A stretch of 64,000 bases of DNA from Dipteronia dyeriana (lineage: Eukaryota; Streptophyta; Magnoliopsida; Sapindales; Sapindaceae): NCBI GenBank assembly GCA_032871835.1, contig CM065299.1:46264706-46328705 (forward strand), given 5' to 3'. Position 1 is the stretch's first letter. Each line of letters begins with the position of its first letter. Positions 11,735 to 23,829 of the stretch are shown here, one piece after another. Made by a program: the position numbers and the translations under genes. Under the pieces are notes generated by a model. That model worked only from the letters and a program-made list of their open reading frames with translations. It had not been told where the DNA came from and did no database searches.

Positions 11735-13125
11735 ACTTGCATTTAGGCAACAGAGCGTTGGTGTCTACTAGTGCAGTGGGAGATATTCTAATTATTATAG
11801 ATTTTTACAGGCAGTTATATTTAATAGACGTTTATTATGTACCTCAATCAAAGAGGAATTTATTTTCAGTTTCTTGTTTAAATAAATTTGGATATTTGAT
11901 TACTTTTAATAAATCTTTTATTATTAGTAGAAATAACAAATTTTTTTGCCAAGGTACATTGGAAAATTGCTCATTCTATTTGCATAGCAATGTCTCTCAC
12001 TTGGTAGACACATAATCAATACAACCTAATCGTAAAAGAGTAAAATTATCAAAACATGAAACCTACCTATGGAATCTGCGCCTAAGATATATTAATCTTG
12101 ATAAGATCAAAAGATTGGTCAGTGATAGACCTTTAATTGACTAAAAGGTTGATGATCTACCAACTTGTGAATCTTGTTTGGAAGGTAAGATGACCAAAAG
12201 GTCATTCACAATGAAAGGCAAAAGAGCCACTGAATGTTTAGGATTGATACACACTGATGTGTGTGGTCTTATGAGCATTTAAGCTGGAGGTGGGCATGAG
12301 TACTTCATCTCTTTCACGGATGATAACTCGAGATTTAGCTATGTGTATCTCAAGAGACATAAGTTGGATGCTTATGACATGTTCAAAGCTTTTAAAGTTG
12401 AAGTTGAAAATCAGCTTGAAAGACACATAAAAATCTTGAGGTCTGATCGTGGTGGAGAATATCTATCTGGTGGGTTTCAAAAATATTTTAATGATAATGG
12501 GATAATTTCTCAGTTTTCTATGCCAGGTAAACCTTTACAAAATAGGGTGACAGAAAGGAGAAATAAAGTTCTTTTGTACATGGTTAGATCTATGTTGAGT
12601 TTTTCAACGATTTCTAATTCTTTTTAGGGATATGCTTTACAAACTGCTATATACATTGTAAATGATGTACCATATAAGTCAGTTCCTAAAACACCACATG
12701 AGTTATGGGCTGGGCGAAATCCTAGTTTACAACACTTAAGGATATTTGGATGTCCTGTGCACGTATTAAAAGGAAAGACAAAAATGATGGGGTCCTGTTC
12801 AGAAAAATGCATATTTTTAGGGTACCCAAAAGGAACCAAAGGATATTATTTCTATAATTCTTCAAATCACAAAGTATTTGATTCGAAAAATGCTAATTTT
12901 TTGGAAGATGACTATATGAATAGTTTTGTACATAAAAGTAGAATTGTCCTGAATAAGCTTTTAGGAGATACAATTCCACAAGAGGTTTCACAACCTAGCC
13001 CAATTATAAGTTTCGCACCAACACAAGATCAACAACCTAACATTCCTCGTCATAGTCGGGTTAGTAGACAACCCGAGAGATACATCATTCTAGGAGAATC
13101 AGTAGAATCTCTCAGACGACGATGA
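11735..13125 (+). pseudogene. Element B protease-integrase region (broken)
   Basis: The frame at 11737-12015 holds the pre-integrase stretch (HLGNRALVSTSAVGDI, YYVPQSKRNLFS). The HHCC-like motif at about 12070-12200 has lost both histidines (WNLRLRY in place of WHLRLGH) but keeps CESC. The catalytic core is largely readable at 12343-12627: aspartate in HTDV (about 12250), RSDRGGEY and VTERRN are all present. In-frame stops occur after MSI (about 12281) and after SNSF (12625). The frame at 12757-13125 is the integrase C-terminal and linker region. Confidence 0.86.
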
Positions 13126-13812
13126 TCCCTACACGTACAAGGAAGCCATGTAAGATTTTGATTGTCGCCATTGGCAAAAAGGCAATGCAATCCGAAATTA
13201 ATTCTATGTTAAAAAATAAAGTCTGGTCTCTTGTGAACTTGCCTATAGGGATAAAACCCATTGGGTGTAAGTGGGTATACAAGAGGAAGAGAGGAATAGA
13301 TGGAAAAGTGAAAAACTTTTAAGCAAGATTGGTAGCTATAGGTTACACACAGAAGGAAGGTATTAGTTCTGAGGAAACCTTCTCTCTTATGGTCATGCTT
13401 AAATCTATTAGGATACTCTTATCCATTGTGGCATCTCTAGACCTAGAGATTTGGCAAATGGACATCAGGATTGCTTTCCTTAACTTAAGTCTTGATGAAA
13501 GCATCTATATGATACAACCAGAAGGATTCAAACAAAAAGGCCAAGAAGAATTGGTATGCAATTTGCAAAGATCCATATGCGGATTGAAGCAAGCATCCAA
13601 TTTCTGGAACAAAAGGTTCGATCAAGCTGTGAAATTTTTTGAATTTATTCAAAACCTTGATGAACCATGTGTCTACAAAAGGATCAAAGGTGATAAGTTG
13701 GCATTCCTAGTTCTTTACGTTGATGATATACTACTCATCGGAAATGATATAGGTGTATTGACATCCGTAAAAGAATGGTTACCAAAACAGTTGGATATGA
13801 AGAACTTGCAAG
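13122..13812 (+). pseudogene. Element B reverse transcriptase, truncated
   Basis: Two frames (13122-13322 and 13329-13812) carry GCKWVYKRKRG and then the RT core through LVLYVDDILLIGNDIG; YVDD is at 13716-13727. The frame ends at DMKNL, where the sequence switches directly into an inverted family X LTR. The second half of RT and all of RNase H are lost. Some active-site neighbours are changed (AFLNLSLDES for AFLNGSLDES). Confidence 0.88.
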
Positions 13813-14899
13813 GAAACATCGATTAAAAAATACGGCGGAAGCGTAAAAGTAGGGTTTGGTATATTTTAAAATTTTTTCCTATAAAAGAAAGAACCTTAAC
13901 CCTAGATTAATTGACGTATATTAAAAGTATCTTACCTTTTTCTCATGACGATTGAACTAGCATCAAATTGAATCTGCAAGATCTTCTAATCCAATCACGA
14001 ACATGAATCACTTAGAAGTGTGGACTACCTTTCTTTATCGTGTATACCTGAGAATGGAAACAAATAAAATCTCTTTCTTTTTTTAGTCACAATAATCCTC
14101 CAAGAGAAAACCCAAGAACGTTTGGTCACTTGTGAATTATCAATCTATTTGATTGAAACCCACGTGAACCCGGTTCAATTTTTGTACACAAAACCGTTTT
14201 GATGTAAAGGATACTAGTGCACCATAAAAACTAAAATGTTCCCCTTTTCTCTTCTCCTTGGCCGAATTCAATACACAATATCTATGAGTTGACCAAATTT
14301 TGTCTATAGCAAAAACTAATTTTTTTTCTCTCTCAAAATTCTCTAGCTTGGCCGAGATCTTCAACAGAAAATATATATATTTGGCATAATTCAGTAGGTG
14401 TATATATAGGTATACAATTCATCTCCTAAAGAGGATTTGCTTGATGGGTAAGAACCTTGTCTTTAGGTGGATTTACTTGGTGAAAATGAATCATTTTCAA
14501 ATAAAGATTTCTTTTCCACACCAAGACTCCTAATCCAACTCAAATGGTGTATTTATTTAAAAACCAATTATTGAATATGATAAAACTGTGACTAAATCAA
14601 AAACTTCATAATTTGTCCAATAGTCAATTAGAGTCGTAATAGAAATCAAATACTTTCTCATTTGATTAGATAAATAAATTACTAATATTTATCTACTTAT
14701 TAAATATAGTATTTGAAACTTATCATATTACCAACAATAGTGTGACTCTAGGAGACCATCTCCTACTAGGAAATTTTTTTTGACTTTGAATTAAATGACT
14801 AATTAATTAATAAATTAATTAATTTCCATTTAATTAAATAATAAAATAAAAAATAGTATAATAAGCTATTATATATAGCCTTGCTGCCCAAGTCTATAC
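13813..14899 (-). repeat. Truncated family X LTR, inverted
   Basis: Begins in AAACATCGATT..., missing the terminal TGTAGGG, and follows the LTR through the U3 repeat region to AGTCTATAC at 14899, where the forward LTR of A starts. It is the long subtype. The rest of this LTR is not found on the far side of A. Confidence 0.87.
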
Positions 14900-17091
14900 T
14901 GTTGGGATTATGCTCGATAGCAAGAGTATAATAATGTATTTGACAATCTTTTTTATAATAATAAAGTGATTTCTAGTTTAACAAATCCTATAGAAATTAT
15001 AGTTTAATTATTATAATTGTCAAAAGAAAATAATCATAAGGTCAAAAGGCTATGAGAAAAGAAGAATTGTTCATACATCTAGATATGTATGAGGTAGACA
15101 CAATTCTTTAGTTAGTTTTGAACAATATTCACAACTTAAGATAAAAGTTGGGCGCCTTTAACTTGTCAAAGTTGTAGATTCTTTTTCTAGCATTTGAGTG
15201 GGATCAAATAGGTTATGATGAGTCTAAAATCATAAAAGTGCGGTGTCTTTGGGCAAAAGAATCTAGTGCACTGGGTGCATTGAATAGGATCATAGTGAAT
15301 TAATTTATCCAAAATTATCAATGGATAAAAGCTTTCACTTGAAGACAATCGGAGAGTCTATCTCAATCTTGAGGTAATTGATAGACTTATGGTTGCAAGT
15401 GTTATCTTTTGAGCTATCAATGAGTATGATTATATAGCATAGTCTATCCTCAATAGTTTGGTGGTATTCATTTGTTAATCGATAGAGGACTTCATTTATA
15501 GATATGGACATTGTGGCTCCATTTATTAAATGTGAGTAGAATACCATCATATGGATTTTTTGAGGTATTGGATATTAAATCTTAACGTTAAGTTTTCAAT
15601 AGTGTCTATTGAACATGTCTTCTGGAAAAATCAAAATACCCAAGTTCAAAATGTGGTCATATGAGTAAATATGGTAACTTGGAGAGCTATAGGTGGTCTA
15701 TGAGCTTTTGGCGATTACTGGTATTCTTCACGAGGATACACCATCTCTTATAAAGTTGTCTAGGGTATGAATGAGCAATATTAACTTATTCTATCGTTAT
15801 TTAAGAGTTCAATTTTAGTTCTTTAGTGGAATGAACTAAAATTAATAGATCGGAACTAAGTGAATCATTTGTTGATTGTGATTAGGTTATGTCTATTGGA
15901 GCTTAAATTTGGATAGCCCGCCAAGATCATCAATCCACGCGAACTTGTATGGATCACTTGATATATGCTACTGGACCAATACATGGGTCCATCTAGAATT
16001 GCATAAAGGCATGTGGACTTGTTTCATTTAGTAAGCATGAGTTTAGTTCACATTTGGACTTTTTATTTTGGTCCAATGGATTTAATAAATAAGGAAAATA
16101 ATATATATGCATGTGTGTGGTCTTGGGCGGCAAGGCTATATAAAATAGCATATTATATTGTTTTTTATTTTATTATTTAATTAAACGGAAATTAATTAAT
16201 TTGGTAATTAATTAATTATTTAATTAAAAGTCAAAATCTTTTTCCTAATAGGAGAAGGTCTCCTAATATTATACTATTGTTGGTAGTATAATTAATATTA
16301 AAGATTATATTTGATAAGTAGATAAATAAAAGGAATTATTTATCTAGGCAAATTAGGAAGTCTTTAATATGATCACAAATACAGTAATGAGTACGATTAG
16401 GAGTCTTGGTGAAGAAAAGAATTCTTTTTTGAAAAGGATTCTTGGTCACCATGTAAATCCACCTAAGGAAAGGATTCTTACCCACCAAGTAAATCCTTCT
16501 TAGGTGGGGATTTGGTCTCCCATATATACTACCTATAATATTCGACCAAGACATAATTTTTGGTGTGAGAAGTTGTTTTTTTTTTTGTTTTTTTTTGTTA
16601 TAAAAAATACTTCGTCCAACTCATTGTGTGAAGAATTCGGCCAAGCAAAAAGAAATGAGGGGATGTTTTTGTTTTTAATAGTACAATAGTATCCTTTGCA
16701 TCAAAAGGGTATTGTATACAACATCGAATCAAGGTTCGCGCGAGTTTCAATTAAATTGATTGATAATTCACAAGTGACCGGACGTTCTTGGTTTTTCTCT
16801 TGGAGGATTATTGTGACTAATAGAGAAGAAGATTTTGTTTGTTTCCATCCTCACGTATACAATTTAAAGAAAGAGAGCCATACTCCTAGGTGATTCACGT
16901 TTGTGATTGGATTGGAAGATCTTGCGGATTCAATTCGATGCTAGTTCAATCGTCACGAAAATAAATGTACGACACTTTTTATATACATCACTTAATCTAG
17001 GGTTAAGGTTCTTATTTTTAAAAAGGGAAAAAAAATATTTATACCAAACCCTAATTTTTTTTTACGCTTCCGCTGTGCGTTTTTCCCTACA
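14900..17091 (+). repeat. 5' LTR of element A (short subtype)
   Basis: TGTTGGG at 14900 to CCCTACA at 17091, 2192 bp. It has U3 36 bp repeats at about 16440-16510 and TATATA at about 16520. It lacks the block of about 100 bp that the 3' LTR of the same element has (around 23465-23580). Confidence 0.92.
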
Positions 17092-17107
17092 ATTAGTATC
17101 AAAGCCT
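17092..17107 (+). other. Primer binding site of element A
   Basis: ATTAGTATCAAAGCCT directly follows the LTR. It is a two-mismatch version of the Copia initiator-Met PBS (TGGTATCAGAGC), so it is probably decayed. Confidence 0.8.
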
Positions 17108-18344
17108 GGTTGTACCCCTGATTAATTGATGTATGTGTACATGAATCTTTTTCTTTTTATTTTATCTATACATTTTTTATAACGAGATGGCACTCTAGGT
17201 ATTCACATATATATTTACATTGGAATGTATAGATATATATATATATATATATATATTATGGTTTGTTACTGCTTAATTTTGGTCCTAGAATTTCGTGTAT
17301 TTTTGTTTTGGGATTGTAACAAGAAAGGTGGCCTATTATCGCTATAATTTTCTTCTTGGTAGTTGCTAAGTTTTATTTATTTATTTTGCTATTGTAATAA
17401 TAAAAAAAAACTGCACTATATCGTAATAATAATAAAAAAAACTGCAGTACTTTTTTATTTAAAATTCTCCTGTAATACATCAAGTATCGAAGACTCGAAG
17501 TTTTGAAGAATTGGAAGCAACCGGATCAAGTTTGGGACCGTGCGAGCTATATCAACAAACGTGCGTGTGAAGAGCACGCGGCCATGATTGCTGCACATGG
17601 CAACCCTATGGAAACCATAGGCTGCGCATGGTCGCCCTTTATAGGGTTGTGGGATATGCACGCCCATGGGAGGCAGCCGAAGGAGTCCAAACGACAAACG
17701 TCACATGAAGACTTGTTCGCTAAGAAATGAGTTTTTTGTATTCCAAGATATGTAATTTACTTGCTTTTCTAGGATGAACCAAAATTGTAGCTATTTATAT
17801 TTTTTAAAATATTGCAATGTTTGTCATTGTTTTATAGGTGTGCCACTCATATATCTCTTTTGGTATGAACGTGCATTGAATGGTTTAGGTATCTAATTGG
17901 CACCTAGATAACTTGGTAAATAAATCCTTGGAATTCGATCAAACGCCTTAAATAACTTAGTGGGAGAAGGTGTTTTGGAACACTTACGGCCTCCAAGTTT
18001 AGTTAAGCTTTATATTTCATGTAATAACCTCCCAAAGGGTATTCATGAATGGAATTTAGCAAGATATTTCCTTACAAGGATAGACTTTGGTAACATACTT
18101 AATGTGAGTTTATTAATTTCCTCCTCAGAGTTTATTGAAAATATTGGTTGTTATGTTAACAATTAGGTGGGACCTAGTCCAACTAGTAAACGGTGCGAAC
18201 ACCCAAATGAGGCTTGACAATTATGGGTGTTGGATCACTGTTGAATTTTTACGATTGAATTATTTTATTTAATTCAAGATAAATATTTGAAAGTGCTTTA
18301 TAATGATTGTTTACTTATATAATATTTCTTATTAAAAAGAAATC
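17108..18344 (+). other. Untranslated leader of element A
   Basis: About 1.24 kb without conserved ORF. It includes an AT run (17232-17256) and a GC-rich islet at about 17525-17700 with short perfect hairpins: CCTATGG/CCATAGG (17605-17611 and 17615-17621) and CCCT/AGGG (17635-17638 and 17643-17646). Confidence 0.75.
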
Positions 18345-19140
18345 ATAACCCCATCCCTAATTCAGACATCCTAAAAGATAATACTTAAACTGATGATAAT
18401 TATGTCAAATGGAAAAGATAAATTGGGTTGTTGTTGCAAGTTGAAACACCGTAAGCTCGTTCTGTCTATTCCTAAAACACCTACTCCTATTAATTAATCT
18501 AATGAGGAGCAAAGAGAAGAGTATCAGTAGTGGAAGTCTTCAGATGAGATGGATAAATGTACGTTACATTACGATCACCATCTCCGACGTGTTGCAACAG
18601 CAACAAGAAGGAATGGAGACTGCTGCCGATATAATGATGTCTCTGGAAAGGATGTTTGCTATGAAGTTTATGATGACTAAGAGATAGGCAGTGACTACTC
18701 TCATGAATCGTAGGATGAAACCTGGACATGCTGTGAATAATCACATGATGAAAGTCATAGCACATCTCAACATTGCTGAACTCAATAGTGCTGAGATAGA
18801 TGGTGAGACGAAAAATTGACATGACTGTCAACTCACTGTCGGATTCCTTTGATTAATTCAAGTTGGACTATACCTTGAACAAATAAGGAATACACCTTGA
18901 AGGCCTGATGCAAGATGTTCAAGCACTGAAAAGATCCTTCTGAAAGGCAAGGGTCAAGAGATTCATACGGCTGGTAAAGTTGCTACTGTTAAGACCCGTT
19001 AGAATGTCAAGAAACAACAGAAGAAAAAACAATTTGGGTTTACCTAGAAGGAGACCAAGATAGTAACCAAGATCAAAGGAAAGTGTTTCCTTTATGGTGA
19101 AAAGGGACAGAGGAATAGAAAGAATGTGAATGAATTCAAC
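18345..19140 (+). pseudogene. Element A gag (broken, start codon lost)
   Basis: Aligned with gag of F and G, the initiator ATG is ATA here (18345-18347) and a stop follows nine codons later. Recognisable pieces include the block at about 18590-18660 (ISDVLQQQQEGMETAADI, then MMSLERMFAMK) and HLNIAELNSAEIDGET. The zinc-knuckle relic at about 19079 reads CFLYGEKGQRNRKN, having lost the second Cys, the His and the last Cys. Confidence 0.84.
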
Positions 19141-20460
19141 TTGCGTTTAGGCAACGGAGCGTTGATGTCTACTAGTGTTGTGGGATTGTATAACCAAATG
19201 TCTACTTGCATTTGGTTATTCAGTTACTTTTAATAAAGCTTTTATTATTAGAAAGAACGACAAAACTATTTGCAAAGGTACATTGGAAAATGGTTTATTC
19301 TATTTGCATAGAAAAATCTCTCACTTTTTAGATACAAAATCAACGGAACCTAATCATGAAAGAGTAAAATTATCAAAAGATGAAACCTACCTATGGCATT
19401 TGAGCCTAGGTTATATTAACATTAATAGGATTACAAGATTTGTTAGCGAGGGACCTCTAAGTGACTTAAAGTTTGATGATCTACCGACTTGTGAATCTTG
19501 TTTGGAAGGTAAAATGGCCAAAAGGTCATTCATGACCAAAGGCATAAGGGTCAACGAATGTTTAGGATTAACACACACTAATGTGTGTGGTCCTATGAGC
19601 ATTCAAGCTAGAGGTAGATATGAGTACTTCATCACTTTCACGGATGATTACTGAAGATTTGCCTATGCGTATCTCATAAAACATAAGTTGGATGCTTTTG
19701 ACATGTTCAAAGCATTTAAAGCTGAAGCAGAAAACCAGTTTGAGAAACGGATAAAAATCTTTATGTTAGATCGTGGAGGAAAATATCTATCTGGTGAGTT
19801 TCAGCAATATCTTATTGATAATGGGATAATTTCTCAGTTTTCTGCACCAGGTACACCTCAACAAAGTGGGGAGACAGAAAGGAGAAATAGAACTCTTTTG
19901 GACATAGTTAGGTCCATATTGAGTTATTCCACGCTTCTTAATTCCTTTTGGGGATATGCTATACAAACTGCCATGTACATTCTAAACGATGTACCATCTA
20001 AGTCAGTTCCTAAAATGCCGCATGAGTTGTGGACTGAGCGAAAGCCTAGTTTACAACACTTAAGGATATTTGGATGTCCTGTGCACGTGTTAAAAGGAAA
20101 GACGGAAAAGATGGAGTCCTATTCAGAAACATGCATATTTGTAAGGTATCCAAAATGAACAAAAGGATATTATTTTTATAGTCCTTCTGATCTTAAAGTA
20201 TTTGTATAGACAAATGATAAATTCTGGAAGAGGACTATATGAATAATTTTGTGCCTAAAAGTAGAATTGTCTTGAATGAGCTTTCAGGAGATACAATTCC
20301 ATAAGAGGTTTCATAACCTAGCCCAATTGAAAGTTCCGTACCAACCCAAGTTCAACAATCTGCCATACCTCGTCGTAGTGGGAGGGTTAGTAGACAACCC
20401 AAGAGATACATCGTTCTAGAAGAATCTGTAGAGAATACCCCAGATGATGATGATCCCTAT
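19141..20460 (+). pseudogene. Element A protease-integrase region (broken)
   Basis: The frame at 19175-19654 spans the GAG-pre-integrase domain. The zinc motif has WHLSLGY (second His to Tyr) and CESCLEGK. The first catalytic position is HTNV rather than HTDV (Asp to Asn), and a TGA follows TDDY. The frame at 19688-20158 continues the core with LDRGGKYLSGEF and TERRNRT, so the second Asp and Glu remain. The frame then ends in the YPK motif by a TGA. Loss of one of the three metal-binding residues means an inactive integrase even without the stops. Confidence 0.88.
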
Positions 20461-21572
20461 ACGTACAAGGAAGCAATGGAAGATGTTGATTGTCACCATT
20501 GGCAAAAGGCAATGCAATCATAAATTGAATCTATGTTCAAAATCAAAGTCTAGGCTCTTGTAAACTTTCCTAAATGGATAAAACCCATCGGGTGCAAATG
20601 GGTATACAAGAGGAAAAATGGAATGGATGGAAAGGTGGAAAACTTTAAGCTAGACTGGTAGCTAAAGGTTATACACAGAAGGAAGGTATCGATTCTAAAC
20701 AAACCTTCTCTCATGTAGCCATGCTTAAATCCATTAGGATACTCTAATCCATTGCGGAATCTCTAGACCTAGAGATTTGGAAAATGGACGTCAAGACAAC
20801 TTTCCTTAATGGAAGTCTTGATGAAAGCATCTATATGATGCAAGCAAAAGGATTCATTAAAAAAGGCTAAGAGGAAAGGGTATGCAAGTTGCAAAGATCC
20901 ATATATGGATTGAAGCAAGCATCTAGATCCCGGAACATAAGGTTCGATCAAGCAGTGAAAAGATTTGGATTTATTTAAAACCTTGACGAACTCTATGTAT
21001 ACAAATGGATTAAAGGTGACAAGTTGGTTTTCCTAGCTTTTTACGTTGATGATATACTACTCATCAGTATCGATATAGGTGTATTGACATCAGTAAAAGA
21101 ATGGTTAGCAAAACAATTTTATATTAAGGACTTAGGAGAAGCAAGTTATATTCTTGGTATCCAAGACATAAGGGATAGAAAGAATAGAACGATTACATTA
21201 TCCCAAGCTTCATACATAGATAAAATCTTTTCTAGGTATTCCATGCAAGATTCCAAGAAAGGTATGTTATCTTTCAGACATGGAATCAAACTTTCTAAGG
21301 AACAAGTTCCTAAGAATAAGCATGAAGAGCAGTTCATGAGTAGGGTTCCATATACCTCAGCAGTTGGAAGTCACATGTATGCAATGCTCTGTACTAGACC
21401 AGATATTTGTTTTGCTATTGACATAGTTAGCGGGTTTCAATCGAAACCTGGTCCTTATCACTGGATGGCAGTCAATCATATTTTCAAGTATCTTAGGAGA
21501 ATGAGAGATTATATGCTTGTATACTCAAGAAGGGATTTAATTCCCGCTGGGTTTACAGATTCTGAGTTTTAG
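20461..21572 (+). pseudogene. Element A reverse transcriptase (broken)
   Basis: The N-terminal half (20461-20990) is recognisable (GCKWVYKRKNGMDGK, IWKMDVKTTFLNGSLDES) but has several stops. The frame at 21024-21572 has the palm motif FYVDDILL (YVDD at 21042-21053), KDLGEASYILGIQ and the connection region up to the DSEF end, where a TAG replaces the glutamine expected from the family. Confidence 0.88.
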
Positions 21573-21608
21573 TCAGATTCTAACTCTAGCAGATCAATAT
21601 CAAGATCT

Positions 21609-22028
21609 GTGTTTACTATTAGAGGAGGGGCAGTCATATGGAGGATTATCAAGCAACCATGTATTGTTGATTCTACCATGGAAGCCGAGTATATTGCCGC
21701 ATGCGAGGCTGCTAAAGAGGTTGTCTGGCTCTACCAATTCTTGATTGACATGGAAGTGGTTCCTGAAGCGAATAAGCAGATCACAATCTGTTGTGACAAT
21801 AGTGGATCAATGGCTAATTCGAGAGAACCAAGAAATCATAAGAGAGGGAAACACGTTGAAAGAAAGTATCACCTTCTGAGGGAAATTATACACAGGGGTG
21901 ATGTGACGATTACCAAGATCACATCAACAGATAATCTAGCGGATCCCTTTACAAAGGCTCTTCGACAAAAGAGTTTTGATGGGCATCTAGAGAACATGAG
22001 GATGAGAGATATGACACATTTGCTATAG
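21609..22028 (+). pseudogene. Element A RNase H, nearly intact
   Basis: An open frame of 139 codons carrying IADPFTKAL-like and RNase H motifs: DSTMEAEYIAACEA (catalytic Glu), CDNSGSMANS (Asp) and NLADPFTKAL (Asp), ending LL-stop 15 bases before the 3' LTR. It is the best preserved domain of the element but is cut off from RT by the stop at about 21570. RNase H degrades the RNA strand during cDNA synthesis. Confidence 0.9.
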
Positions 22029-22030
22029 AG

Positions 22031-22042
22031 AAAGTGGGAGAT
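22031..22042 (+). other. Polypurine tract of element A
   Basis: AAAGTGGGAGAT immediately precedes TGTTGGG of the 3' LTR and follows the pol stop codon by two bases. Confidence 0.88.
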
Positions 22043-23760
22043 TGTTGGGATTATGCTTGATAGCAAGAGTATAATAATGTATTTGACAATCTTTTCATAT
22101 TAATAAGTGATTTCTAGTTTAATTGTCAAAATAAATAATCATAAGGTCAAAAGACTATGTGAAGAAAAGAATTATTCATACATCTAGATATGTATGAGGT
22201 AGACACAATTCTTTTGTTAGTCTTGAATATTATTCACAACTTAAGATAAAGGTTGGGCGTCTTTATCTTGTCAAATGTGTAGATTCTTTTGCTAGCATTT
22301 GAGTGTGATCAAATGTGTTATGTTAAGTCTAAAATCATCAAAGTGTGGTGTCTTTGGGCAAATGAATCTAGTGCACTGGGTGCATTGAATAGGATCACTG
22401 TGAATTACTTTTTCCAAAACAGTCAATGGATAAAAGTTTTCACTTGAAGACAATCGGAGAGTCTATCTCAATCCTGAGATAAATGATGGACTTATGGTTG
22501 CAAGTGTTATCATTTGAGCTATCCATGAGTACGATTATATAGCATAGTCTATCCTCGATAGCTTGGTGGTATTCATTTGTTGATCGATAGACGACTTCAT
22601 TTATAGATAAGGACATCGTGGCTCCATTCATTAAATGTGAGTATAATAATGTATTTGACAATCTTTTCCTACCTTGAAGGTATTGGATATTAAATCTTAA
22701 CGTTAAGTTTTCAATATTGTCTATTGAAACATAGCTTCTGTACAAGTCAAAATATCCAAGTTCAAAATGTGTTCATATGAGCAAATATGGTAACTTGGAG
22801 AGGTATAGACGGTCTATGAGCTCTTGGCGATTACTGATATTCTTCACGAGGATACATTATGTCCAATAAAGTTGTCTAGGGTACGAATGAGCAATATTAA
22901 CTTATTCTATCTTTATTTAATAGTTCAATTTTAGTTCTTTATTGGTAAGAACCAAAATTAATAGATCGGACCTAAGTGAATCATTTGTTGATTGTGATTC
23001 GGTTAAGTCTATTGGATCTTAAATTTAGATAGCCTACCAAGATCTCCAATTCACATGAACTTGCATGGATCCCTTGATATAGTCTACCGGACTAATTTAT
23101 GGGTCCATCTAGAATTGTATTAAGGCATGTGCATTTGTTTCTTTTAGTAAAAAATTGTCTAGTTCACATATGGACCTTTTATTGAGGTCCAGTGGATTTA
23201 ATAAAATAGGAAATATATATATATATACCCAAATATGGACTTGGGCGGCAAGGCTAAATATAATAGCCTATTATATTGTTTTTATTTTATTATTTAATTT
23301 AATGGAAATTAATTATTTTGTAAATTAATTAATTACTTAATTAAAAGTCAAAATCTGTTTCCTAGTAGGAGAAGGTCTCATAGTGTCATACTATTGTTGG
23401 TAGTAATGACAAATATCAAATACTATATTTGATAAATAGATTAATAAAATGAATTTATTTATCTGGTCAAACAAACAAGTACTTGACTTCTATCAAAACT
23501 TTAATTGACAATTGGTCAAATTAGGAAGTTATGATATAGTCACAATTTAATTTATATTCAATAATTGGTTATTGAATAAATACACTATTGAGTTGGATTA
23601 GGAGTTTTGGTATGGAAAAGAAATCTTTTTTCAGTAAGGATTCTTTTAATATACATCAATTAATCTAGGGCTAACGTTCTTTCTTTTAAAGGGATTTTTT
23701 TAAAAATATACCAAACTCCTGTTTCTGCTTTCGTCGTTTTTTATTTTATTTTTCCCTACA
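22043..23760 (+). repeat. 3' LTR of element A (long subtype, internal deletion)
   Basis: TGTTGGG at 22043 to CCCTACA at 23760, only 1718 bp. It has the block of about 100 bp missing from the 5' LTR. It has also lost about 0.5 kb around 23645: sequence jumps from GGATTCTT (equivalent to about 16440) to ATATACATCA (about 16980). This removes the U3 36 bp repeats, TATA box and R region. Confidence 0.9.
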
Positions 23761-23829
23761 CTTTCTTTTGATTTTCTGAGGATTGCTTTATGAGTGGTGT
23801 TTTGTCACGAAATAGCCAAAAGGGGAGAT
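23761..23829 (+). other. 3' internal end and PPT of a Sirevirus-like Copia
   Basis: This short stretch closely resembles 35926-36000 just before the 3' LTR of element C: TTTTGTCACGAAATAGCC, then AAAAGGGGAGAT, a polypurine tract. It is the last bit of an internal region and is followed by an LTR starting TGTAAG at 23830. Element A abuts it on the left. Confidence 0.78.

Larger units (their letters stand above)
14900..23760 (+). mobile_element. Element A: Copia family X, forward, probable recombinant
   Basis: Forward element with 5' LTR, PBS, leader, gag, PR, INT, RT, RNaseH, PPT and 3' LTR, about 8.9 kb in total. The left flank TATAC and right flank CTTTC do not match. The left LTR is the short subtype and the right one the long subtype, so the two ends come from different parental insertions. 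Coding capacity is broken by many stops. Confidence 0.9.

Noticed and set aside
14895..14899. TATAC as target duplication of element A
   Set aside because: The sequence after the 3' LTR is CTTTC, so the pair does not match; only the solo LTR at 8778-10995 has TATAC on both sides.
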